Source: Cornus controversa
Taxonomy: Eukaryota; Streptophyta; Magnoliopsida; Cornales; Cornaceae
Direction: 5' to 3'
Assembly: GCA_026545225.1 (NCBI GenBank)
Contig: CM048853.1
Location: forward strand, 43,292,755 to 43,356,754
DNA: 64,000 nucleotides
This document shows, one piece after another, positions 24,801 through 36,800 of this stretch (position 1 is its first letter; each line of letters begins with the position of its first letter). The notes under the pieces were generated by a model. That model ran no database searches. It was not told where the DNA came from and saw only the letters and a list, made by a program, of their open reading frames with translations. The position numbers and the translations under genes are program-made.

Positions 24801-27800
24801 GGAATTGCATATGTAATCTGGTAAAACTCTTCTCCTTTTGCCTAAGATATGATGCTTGGCAATGTTATGACTGAATTAAGAAAGTAAACTAATAATAGAG
24901 TTTCGAAACAGGGGATTTTTTTACCAAGAGGCCCCTGTTAAACAGATGAGCATGAAAAAAAACAAAAGGAGAAAGGTGCCTACAACAAACTTAGAAGACC
25001 AATGGGCATTAGTTCAGATGGTATGATCTCTCCTCCCCAAAGAGGAGGTTGAGTGTTCGAGCCTTGGGTGCGTTTGTGTTTGCTTGGACTTTCAGGAAAA
25101 ATAAAACAAACAAACTCAGAAGGGAAAGGGCTGCTTACAAATTCCCTTGTTGAAATTTTTTTCTTTAAAGTAATATATTTTAATGACCAGATATACGACT
25201 ACAAACAAGCAACAAATAGTCAAGAGACAACAAATACCCACCTCCTCATCTAGGCTTGGCATGTAATGCTTTAAAAGTGTTCGCCTTGTGGTAATTACAT
25301 TGGCAGCATTTCTACACAATTCACCTGCAAGAAAGCATAAATAACAATTGTGCAAATAAGATATCAAGTTGTAAGATGAGTGCAATAATGGACTATATCT
25401 ATTTTGCAGAAGCGCACACACACACACCCCATAAAATAACAATGGTACAAATGAGATTATGCAATGCAGTAAAATAAAAATACAAATTGCACCCTGCAAT
25501 TCATATCCACTTGCACACCTTCTCCTTTCCCAAGTTTGCCAAGTGTCACGGACTTGGTGATTTCCAAGCACCTGTGCGGTCTTAGACACTTTCAAGCGCC
25601 CTTGAAGTGCTAAGTCAGCCTACCCGAATGGCTAGTTTAGTAAAGACTAAGGCTAGACAAGTGAAGGAAGAGAAGTTAGGCAAAGTGAGCAAGAGAGACT
25701 TTGAGAGAATGTAAAGAACTTGTATTGCACTCGAGATCTCTTACAAAGTTTGGTAGCTTGGTGAGGAGCAAATGAACTCTCACCTCCTTATATAGGCACT
25801 TAGCCTTGCAATGAATGGCTAAGATATGTACAAGAGTCAACAAACTAATGGTTAGGAGAATTCTAGAATGAGTTTCTAGAAAGCTCCATAGAATTATCTC
25901 TACAGTGCTAGACATCTTGAGAGAGTTTTATATAATTCTAGAATACTCCATACAAATCTAGAGAGTTCTAGAGAACGCTAGAGAACTCCACACAAGTCTA
26001 GAGAGTTCCACACAATTCTAGAGAATTCTAAAAGAGTCCACACTTTTGTAGAGAAGTCTAGAATGTTCCGAAAGCTTCCTGCCATGCAGACTCCCATGTC
26101 ATCATCTTGCTGTGCGCACGCATGGCGCCTGTGTGGCATAGCTTCCAACTGCGGGGCATGACGCAAGGTAACCTAAAGTATGTAACACAACACCTCCATG
26201 GTTTTGAAGACAAGATCCAAATTTAAGTATTAACTGTTACTTCCAACAAAAACCCAACTAAACCGTGTGAAATGAAACATTAGCGGATGCATGATGCATC
26301 AAATTTGTTCAAAGTCAATGGCTAAGAAGGGATGCACTAACTTTGAAAATGGGTGTAAAGCTTGCTGACATCCACCTCTCCCATACCTCGCTCAAGCGGG
26401 AGCTTTGTGCACTGAGTACGACCTTATTTATTTTATTTATTGAGGTAACCATCAGTCATCTTTCTTCTTCTTTTTTGGTTAGGTAAATACTCACACACAC
26501 CCTCAAATGCCCATTATGGGGCTCGAACCCTCACCTCCCTCAAAGGGAGGAGAGCTTATACCAACAGAGCTAATGATCAGTGGTAACCATCAGTCTTCTT
26601 AGTATCAGTTAAAAATATATAATTGAAAACGTAATTGTGATAAAGAGTAATGGGAAGTATCTCTCGATTCTGTATTACAACCAATATATTCACAAATGGT
26701 GTCCTAATTAAAAAAGAAGTAAAAAGGAGAGAAAAAGACAATACTACCCTCATATGAAAAAAACAAATACATTAAAACCCTTTAACAACACCCCACCCCC
26801 CCCCTCTTTTTTCCTTCTCTCAAACTCACGATGTGACAACGAGAAGCAACAAGAGTTTGCCAAGAAGAAAATGAAAACAAAAATTAATGTGGGACTTCGT
26901 GAAGAAGTCAGCCAACTCCAGAGACAAGGAAACAAAAGGTAGAGAGATGGTGCCAACTTGAAGGTGATGGCGCACAAAATGACAATCAATCTCGATGTGC
27001 TTCGTACGCTCATGAAAAACAAAATTGTGTGCAATCTAAATAGCACTCTTATTATCATAGTACATAGGCGTTGGAGTAGATAAAGAAACACCCAAATCAA
27101 CAAGTAACCATTGCAACCAAACTATCTCCGCTGTAGTAGCAACCATGACACGATACTCAGCTTCAACAGAAGAGCGAGCAACAACTGTTTGTTTCTTGCT
27201 TTTCCATGAAATTAGAGAATCGCCTAGAAACACAGAAACTAGTGGTAAACTAACGATCTGTGAAATCCCTAGCTAGCCAGCATCAGAAAAGGATCGAAGC
27301 TTCAAAGATGATGTTGAAGAAAATAATAAACTCTAGTGTAAAGTACCTATAGCGCAAAATACGAAGAACCGCAACCCAATGAACAGTAGTAGGAGAGAAT
27401 ACAAACTGGCTGACGAGATGAACAACATATGTAAGATTAGGCCGAGTGATAGTGAGATACACAAAACTGCCAACTATCACTCGATATAAAGTGGGATCAG
27501 CCAAAGGGAGACCATCAGTAGAACTATAACGAACATTAAGCTCTAGAGGAGTCTCAACTGTCCAAGTATCAGTGAGACGAGCTTTGTGAATTACATCTGC
27601 TGCATACTTAGATTGAGAAAGAAGATAACCTTTTGAAGAATGAGGTACTTCAATACCAAGAAAATAGAGAAGAGGAACAAGATCCTTCATCTCAAATTGT
27701 TGTTGCAATTGAGATTTCAAAAGATCAATACCATCAGTTTCATCACCGGTTAGAATCATGTCATCAACATATAAAAGAAGAAGAACACGACCATCTACAT

Positions 27801-30800
27801 CCAACAACACGTTTATCAGGAGGTAAAGACACCAAGTCCCACATGCCGGTCTTATGTAAAGCAAAAAACTCTTCATCCATTGCCTGTTGCCAAAGAGGGG
27901 ATAAAAAAACAGCCTCCATATAGGAGGTGGGCTCAGAGAGAGAATGAAGAGATGCCAAAAAATAAACAAAAAGCTAGAAAAACCATAACGACCAGGACAG
28001 TTACGAGCCCGTTGAGGATAACAAGGAGGGGCAGGATCCACATCATCATAAACCAAGGAGAGTTCGCTGAGAGAAATGGAAGAAGTGTAACTGCCGAAGA
28101 GACTGCTTTATTCCTGTGAACATAAGTGTGAATAATAGGAGAACAACAGGAGAAGATGGTGGTGCAAAAGAGGACGAAACATCAGAAAGAGGTATGCCAC
28201 TAACAGAAGATGTACTAGAAATATCATCAGAGAATGGATCAATGTGTAGAACATCAGATGTACTAGGACAGATCAGAGACAATGAGCCAAGATGATGCGA
28301 TGTGAAATCGTGAGCCAAGACGATGCAACGCAATTCGACGATGCAAACCAGAAAGAGAACCAATGGTTGTGTGATGCAATTTCAGATGCGATGTGGAAGC
28401 TGAAACTAAGCGAGATGCTGCAAGCAGTCAATTAGAGGTTGCGAACAGAAAAATTGACTGAATCTAGTCGTTGCACAGAGAATTTTGTGAGCTGCCAATG
28501 CGAAAAGAAAATCAAGAACATGTTGACACAAACAAAACAGAAGTAATGACTTTATGAGAAGATGCAAAAAGAAAATCTGACTGATGCAAACAGAGCAGAG
28601 GTCGTGTCTGTGAATGATGTGAAGAGAGAGAATAATGGTGCGAATGGTCGAAGTTGTTTGTCACTAATATGGATGATTTACCGTTGTGACCAATTGAACA
28701 GAGAACCGAAGTAGAGTCTCAATTGCAAATTTAGGGTTGCTATTGTGATACGTGGTCTTGCGATGCAAGTTGACAGAATGCAAAGTCGAAGAACACCCAG
28801 CAGTAATTTGCGATTGCAATCTTTAGGGCCAGAAACGAAGAAACAAATCGCTCTGATACCATGAAAACGTAATTACAATAAAAGAGGAAAGGGAAGTATC
28901 TCTCAATTACAACCAATATATACATAGGATATATCCTAATTAAAAAAGGAGAAGTAAAGAGGAGAGAAAAGACAAGACTACCCACATATGAAAAATACAA
29001 ATACAATAAATCCCTCTAACAATAATTATGTGCACAAAGTAATTGCGTGAATGTGGATGTTAATAAGGAAGAATCCACAACACAAGATTAGATTAATAAA
29101 TTTAATGCATTTGGGATCCAAGAAAAGACTTGTTGGATGGAAGAAACAATATCTTTTGAAGCGGGGCGTTTAACTCTTATGAAGAGTACCCTTTTGAATC
29201 TTCCAACCTATTTTATGTCTCTCTTTCCGATGCGCATGTCCTAAGAAGCATGGACACGAACATGGAACGACACGAATACGCCGACACATCAAACTCTAAA
29301 AAAGTAGGACACGGAAATAGCATGGACACATCTAATATAAATATCAATTTTCATTAATATGTCTATTGAATAAGACAATTATAGAACATTAATTAATTTA
29401 TAATATCTATACTAAAGTTGCATAAGTTAGAAATTGAAGCAATTCAAATATCAAAAAGAATATATTATCTTATATATGATATTACTATCCTATCTTGTCA
29501 TTTTAGTTATGTTTTTTTCATTACATCCTTTGACATGAGTTTAATGTCAATTTTTTAAGGAAAAGTTGGACAGTTTGATGTATGTGCATAATGTTGTTTC
29601 TAAGACCGTAAAATGTTTGTTTTATAAAGACATAGCGTGGGATGTGTTGGTCAAGTGTACGGAATGTGTTGACCGAGTGTCCGAGATGTGTTGGCAAATG
29701 TCCAAGATGTGTCAATCAAGTGTCCGAAATAATAAAAATTATTTTTAAATTATGGACACAACCATGAAGTGTCAGAGACGTGTCTAGGAGTGTCCATGAA
29801 TTTTCGGTGTCCAACACGGACATTGCATTTCATAGAAGTGCCCGTGCTTCTTAGCCTATGTCAATTGTCAGGAGTGGGAGGCATGTCAAATTTTGGGAGG
29901 ACCAATGGTGCGGGAATATTGCTATGGCTAGCAAGTTTCAACGACTTTTCAGGATTGCTATGGACAGACATGTCTTGATTATCGACTGTTAACGACTTGC
30001 TAGCAACAGGATAACTTGGGACATGCAGTTTCGAAGAGAGTTCCATGATTGCGAGCTTGCGGAGGTAGCAGAGTTCTTAGAATTGTTTGTTAGGTGGTGG
30101 AGGGAGAGGGGTTGGATGAGATGGTTTGGACGGGCTCCCCAAGAGGGGCTTTTGGGGCTTGATCTTTCTACCAGAGCCTTTTAGAGATTCCCACCATCCC
30201 TTGGAAGACCATTTGGAGATTGAAAGCCCCTTTGAAGATGGCTTTTTTTGCTTGGTCAGCTGCCCTCGGGAGAAATCTCACCTTAGACAATCTTAGAAGA
30301 AAGCAAAAGATTGTGATAAATTGGTATTGCATATGCAAGAAGGTGAAGGAGTCGGTGAATCACCTTCTTCTTCATTGTCTAGTGGCGAAGGATGTTTGGT
30401 CTATGTTTTTGGCGATATTTGGTATACATTAGGTGTCTCTTGGTTCTACAGTGGACATAATCGAAGCTTGGAGAGGGTGTATAGTGGATAGCTGATGTAG
30501 TAACCCTTGTGGATGGGTGTGAGTGGGCGGGTGCATAGACAGACACTGGGCTGAGCTACCACACTGACAGGGTACAAGGTGCTCAATCCCACATCGCCTG
30601 GGTGTGGAAAAGGGGATGTGCTTATATGTAGTATGTTCTCTTCAAATGGTATGAGGCCTTTTGGGGTAAACCCAATAGCAAAACTGTGCGGGCTATGGCC
30701 CAAAGCGGACAATATCATACCATGTGTTGGAGCGGGGTATTACAGCCGAGCCAAACACGTTTGGAAGACCACTCCCCTTTGTTTATAATGAGACTTGTGG

Positions 30801-33800
30801 TGTAAGAGAAATAGGTGATCCTTTGACCGAGAGGAGGCTCCTATTTGGTGTCTTAAATACATCATATTGAGTTCTGTTGGGAATTAATCCCCTTGATTCG
30901 GCAGAGCGGAAGTAAATAAAAAACAAACACACACAAATAAGACGAGATTTGCGTGGTTCAGCAAATCGCTTAATCCACGGGCAAAGAATGACCGTCTTTA
31001 TTTCAATATAAAGATTACACACTTTCTTTCTTTCTTTCTCTCTCACACAAATTCAACTCAACTCTCTTATAATTCTCTCTCTCTTCACACTTTTGTTCTC
31101 TACCTTCTTTTCTCAACCTCACCTGTATTTATTGTCTTCAAACCCAATTCCTTGTTGGATAAGGACTACAATTACTTGAAGCCCAATACTTGACTAACAA
31201 AAATTACCAAATAAATTACAACTCTAAAATAGAAACCTAATTACAATAGGAATTTGAGACGCAATTCCTAATAATCTCCACCTTGGCTCAAATTTGATCT
31301 TCACGTGTAATATGTTCCTCCATAGCTTCGCTCCACCTTGATTGAAGAAATCCCTCCACCTCAAACCTAACATCTTCTTCCTTCTTGTCGTTCTTTGCCG
31401 TTCCATCACACTCATCTATTGTGAGCAAACTCCAAGTTCAAATAGTCAAACTTGGAATCTACTCTCACATCACTGAATTGAATATTCCTTGCTTCTGGGA
31501 TGAAAGTTGGTGTTGTTGCAATTGCCAAAACTTTTTCCTTCCCTTCCCGCTCTTGATCATCCATCACTTTAGTAGATCTGAAAACAGGCTTCCATTAACC
31601 TTCCATCCCAAAAGCAAGATACGTGGCCCTCTTCTAATCTTCATCAACCCATTCTTCACTTCACTCCAACAACCCTTCGAATTTAAAGCTCTAGCAGAGA
31701 TCACATTCCTTCTAACATTTGGAATATGACGTACATTCATTAGAGTTTCTTAATAAACCATTTGTTGTCTTGATTTTGTTCATAGTTGTTAAAGGCTCAA
31801 GGCCTCCTGGAGCCTGAGAAGCAAGGGGTAAAGTGAGGTGCGAGCCTGACTGAAGCGAGGCACAAGTTGAAAAAAATTAAAATTTGTAACTAATAATACA
31901 AAGCTAGAGCAACAGTTGCTCAATAGCCTTAAACTATTGTTTAGCCAAAAGCACGAGAACATCAAACCATAAAATGAGAATACATAGTATCCCAATTTCA
32001 GTGTTTTTTGTGATAATATGCTTTAGCAACTATTAGACACATTAGTGAAACAAACTACAAAACATAATTAAGAGTTCATAAAAAAAATAAAAAATAAAAT
32101 AAAAAGAAGAAAAGAAAGAGAGAAAATAACATAAAGACCATAAAAGGAAAAAAAAGGTGAACAAAGGATAAAAAAAATAAAGCAACAAGGAGGAAAAAAA
32201 AGAAACAAAAAACAAAGAAAAACAGAGAAGAATCACAAGTTGTCGAAGAAGAGCTCAACGTCCAGAAAGCCCAAATTGCAGATTGTCGTCCCACTGTGTA
32301 TTGACTTCCAGAAAGCCCTAAATCAACTGATTGTATCAAATCTATCGATTGACCCTTTTTATTATATATTTTTTAGGGAATGTAATACACCAGATGCTAA
32401 CAAGAAGGGAAAAAAATAAGTGTTTTATATTAGGCGTGCCTCTTGTGCCTAGTGCGTCAGATGCAAAGGTGCATGCCTTATTGAAGGAGCCTGCTCTAGC
32501 GTTGTTCCAGGCGTAACTACTACGCCTTGAGGAGCCTTAAGCCTAAGGCGCGCCTAGGTTGCGCCTTTGACAACTATGATTTTGATTGTAACAATTCCCA
32601 TAACATCAGAAGAAACATTATTCCCTATAAATACCTTACCACTTGCAGGTTTGTACGTAGCAAACCACTCTTTATGAGGACAAACGTGAAAGGAACAAGT
32701 AAGATCAAGTATCCTTTCCTTAGCTTCTCCCTTGTTATCTATGATTGATAACACTTCATCAACATTACTTTCTTCATTCATAGCCTCAGACACAACTACA
32801 GCTGCAGCAGACACATTCCCTTTTCCTTTTGGACACGACTACTGAAGATGCTCCTTTTTCCCACAATTGTAGCACCTTCTTTCCAACAATGGTTTCGGCA
32901 CAAAATTCTCTGGAGCTCCAAACCTCTTCGTCTCTTGTACAACAAGAGCTTGAGACTGATCATGTTGATCCTCACCATTCAACTTTTCATTGGAGAATAA
33001 AGCTCTCTCAACTTGTTCCATCGTGATCGTATCTCTCCCATAAAGCAAAGTATTAAATAAAATACTTATTAGTAGAGCGTACCGATGTCAACAATATAAT
33101 AGCTTTATCCTCATCACTCAACTTAACATCAATATTAGATAAGTCACAAATAATCTTATTAAACTCACTAAGATGTTCCTGCAAGCTTACACCTTTCTTA
33201 CAGAAGAAGTACAACTCTTGGTTCAAGACTAGTCGGTTGGTGAGATTCTTTCCTGTGTAAAGAACCTCCAATTTCTTCCACCGCCTTGAATTGATCTATA
33301 CCATGTTGAATCAGTATATCTCACATTTAAACTTGCCACAGACTAAAATTTTTTCTTCCATCAAATCTTTTGACTAAGTACTTTACATCTGTAATATTAG
33401 TCACCATAACTCTAATACTAGTTGTTGGGAATTAATCCCCTTGATTTAGCACAGTGGAAGTAAATCATAAACAAACGCACACACAAACAAGACAAGATTT
33501 ACGTAGTTCAGCAAATCGCTTAATCCACAGGTGAAGAACGACTGTCTTTATTTCAATATAAAGATTACACACTTTCTTTCTTTCTCTCTCACACAAATTC
33601 AATTCAACTCTCTTATAATTCTCTCTCTCTCTTCACACTTTTCTTCTCTACCTTCTCTTCTCAACCTCACCTCTATTTATAAAGTCTTCAAACCCGATTC
33701 TATGAAGATTGTGACATCTGGCATGCAATCTGGAGCGTAAGGATCTTCCTTAGATGAAGTCGTGAAATCTGGCATGAGTTGGGTGAAGTCAAAGCGTAAG

Positions 33801-36800
33801 GAGGAACGAGCTCCTTGGGTGAAGTTCCTAAATCAGGCTCGATTGTAGGCATAGTCTGTGGGTGGAAGTCCCTAAAGAGTGATTTGGTTTGTGTGCAAGA
33901 TTGAAGCTGGCATCAGCGGAAACGAAAGAAGAATCAATATAAATCCTTGAATCCACAAGGAACTCTCAATATAGGGAAAACTCAAACTTAAAAATATTTA
34001 TTCTTATCCCCTCCACGCTTACAATCCTTGCTCTTAAATAGGCCAAATAAAAGATACAAAAACCATAAAACAAGGAAATAAAGAAACCATAAATCAAACC
34101 ATAAAACATGAAAAGTTGTTCCAAAGATGTTTGTCCCACATCAAATACCGTGGGAAGCGATGATTGACTTGATGGAATTTGAGCCAAGGTGGAGATTGTT
34201 GGGAATTGTGACTCAAATTCATAAAGTAATTAGGTTTCTATTTTAGAGTTGTACTTTCTTGTTAGATTAGTGTTAGGCTCCAAGGAATTGTAATCCTTGT
34301 GGAACAAGGAATTGAGTTTGAAACTCTATAAATAGAAACCTAAGTTTTGGGTTGAAACTTATGCGATTGAGAGAGATGTAGTCTCATCAGGGAGTTGTGG
34401 GTAGATATAATTTATGGGTTGGTAGAGTTGGAAAAACAATGGTGGCACTGATAGTGGGGAGACAGGCTTGGGAGTGGTACATGGTGAAAAGACATGTACA
34501 CGGTGTTGTTACTCTAGTACTATAATATTTATATGGAATCATAGTGAAATCTCTTCTCATCCGTGGATATAGGTCTGTTTTGGCCAAACCATGTTATATC
34601 TAGTGTTTATGTGAAATTGTTTTATTGTCCCACATTGGGTCACCATGTTCATGTAGTTTCTTTGTTGCAACAAGTTCTTTATTCTTTTGTTAATTCGCGT
34701 AATTGTTAATCTGCAGGGAATTTTGTGGATAGCCTGAAATTATAGTTGGTTGTTGTCGGCTTTTTGTGTACTCTCTTGGGAGTGCTCCCGTCTTGAGCAA
34801 CTTTATTATTTCTTGTGTTATATTTGTAACTATGTCATGAAAACATATCAAGTGACCTGAAATCTGTGAGCAATTAAACTGAATAAAAGAAAAAACTAAA
34901 TACTAAAAATAATAGGAAAGAGACTCCAAATATCCAATAATCTTCAGGTTGGGTTGAAGTAGGATGAAGGGTATGAACAAAAGAGGAATGACAAAACTAA
35001 AGAAAATTAGTGAAGAGGGGGGGGGTGTAGGGGGGGTGGGGGGGGGGGGGGGGGGGGTAGGGGTAAGAGAGGATATTGTCCGCTTTGAGTCTAAGCCCGC
35101 ACGACTTTGCTCTTGGGTTTTACCCCAAAAGGCCTCATACCATTTGGAGAGAACACACTACATATAAGCACGTCCCCTTCTCCACACCCAGGCGATGTGG
35201 GATTGAGCACCCTGTAGCCTGCTAATGTGGTAGCTCGCCCAGTGTCCCTCGCACCTGCCCACATCACACCCGCCCACAAAGGTCACCACAATCCACCCCC
35301 CTAGGAGGCCCGACGTACTCGTTGGCACACTTCCGGCTGGGTCCGGCTCTGATACCATTTGTAACGACCCGCTTCACTTGATGGTATGATATTGTCCACT
35401 TTGGGCCTAAGCCCGCACGGTTTTGCTCTTGCATTTTACCCCAAAAGGCCTCATATCATTTGGAGAGAACACATTACATATAAGCACATCCCCTTCTCCA
35501 CACCCAGGCGATGTGGGATTGAGCACTCTGTAGCCTGCCAGTGTGGTAGCTCGCCCAGTGTCTCTCGCACCCGCCCACATCACACTCGCCCACAAGGGTC
35601 ACCACATTTACCGTTAGGGTGCAATCAAATCCTCTTGAACACGAAGAATGCACAACAAATGCATAAAATTGAACTCACAATCTGCAATGTGAGCAACAAA
35701 AGTGGGAACAAAAAATGACGCGAAGCAAGATACAGAGAAAATAAGGAGGATGTTAGGTTAATGAGACATGAATTAGCAAATTCCTACCTACTCAACTTAG
35801 GTTGTAATGTGTCAAAGCCATTAACCATTCATCTACAACCACATAAGATAATGGAAATAGAGATAAGCGAGGAACATGCCGCAAATCTCAATCACATATC
35901 TAGGCTAAAGCTAACGAGACCTTAGAGACTGTGACCTAGATTTTTGGTCTTCCAAGTGGCTCAAAATCAACATTTTTATCCTAGGTTTTCTTGGTGTTTT
36001 CCCAAATTGGGAATTTTCACAAAACTTGTGACCATCAATAGAGAGGTCAATCAACCGAAGAAACTTTCAGTATTCATTGACAAATGGTAGATCGATCGAC
36101 ATGATTCCCAGAAATTTTTTGAGTAAACGCTAGTATGGTTTGACCGAATGCTCGATAGATTGAAGCTATGGTAGTTTATGTTAATCGAAGGCTCAATTGA
36201 TCATATAGTTGTTAAGGAGTGCATAGGCAGCACAAAAAAGACGTCGGGCACCTCAAGGTGTAGCCTTGGCGTCTGGTTAGTAGCCAGGCGAGGCAATTTG
36301 ATACAGGCGCGCTATCACGGGCTGGGTGTTTGTGATCCAACCAAAAGCATAAGCAATTAGGTGGTACTAACACCCACCCTTATATGCCCAAGATCCTACC
36401 CATGCGGATCTGATGTGGGACAAGAATCAATGACCCACAACTCCCTCATTACGGTGGTCCCCTTTGCCTACCCATCCACCCCAACGACAGGGACCCGGTA
36501 CCGTTCCAGACACTTCCGTGTGGGCGCTTAGCGTGACCCATATCAAGGATTGGGCCCGCTCCGATACCACTCTGTCACGGGCAGCGTGCTTGCAATCCAA
36601 CCCAGGTGGTGCTAACACCCAACCTTATATGCCCAAGATTTTACCGACAAGAATCCATGGCAGCGCGCCTATTAGCTAGGCACAAGGCACTATTTTCCTT
36701 TACTTGTTAGCATATGACTAGTTTGCACACTAGTTATAGCACGCCCTACCACAAAATACAGAAGCTTCTAAATAAAGAGGGTAAGGTCCGTCGGAATACC

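Larger units (their letters stand above)
29100..30874 (+). mobile_element. L1-type LINE 3' fragment, itself carrying two later insertions
   Basis: Sequence from about 29118 to 29240 matches the end of the LINE RT region ([22 protein letters not shown]) as seen at 57.2 kb. It resumes at 29863 and runs through the zf-RVT tail ([17 protein letters not shown], then [20 protein letters not shown] and VNHLLLHC). A hAT-like element splits it at 29241-29854 and a TRIM solo LTR at 30496-30744. It is cut off at 30874 by the end of a copia LTR. Stops and frame changes are frequent, so it is long dead. Confidence 0.85.
30875..33700 (-). mobile_element. Second Ty1-copia element, gag only, 5' LTR truncated
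   Basis: The 3' LTR is 31273-30875 (399 bp). It ends GATTAATTCCCAACA and is preceded on the minus strand by the polypurine GCCAAGGTGGAGAT. The matching 5' LTR end is at 33423, with homology up to about 33700. The PBS after it (33420-33404) is a decayed initiator tRNA-Met site. Internal sequence encodes gag-type protein ([14 protein letters not shown], 33271-33053), then a zinc knuckle [13 protein letters not shown] (32890-32839) and pre-integrase-like sequence. Integrase, RT and RNase H are absent. An 800-bp hAT-like element interrupts it at 31781-32578. It cut into the LINE that ends at 30874. Confidence 0.85.

Noticed and set aside
24998-25060. Genuine tRNA gene
   Set aside because: Pol III boxes are present, but the acceptor and anticodon stems do not pair; TSD and A-tail identify a SINE. 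The same applies to the other tRNA-like blocks.
27283-28056. 257-residue frame as a host gene
   Set aside because: Contains copia YVDD and lies between LTRs with a TSD; it is a deleted retrotransposon pol.
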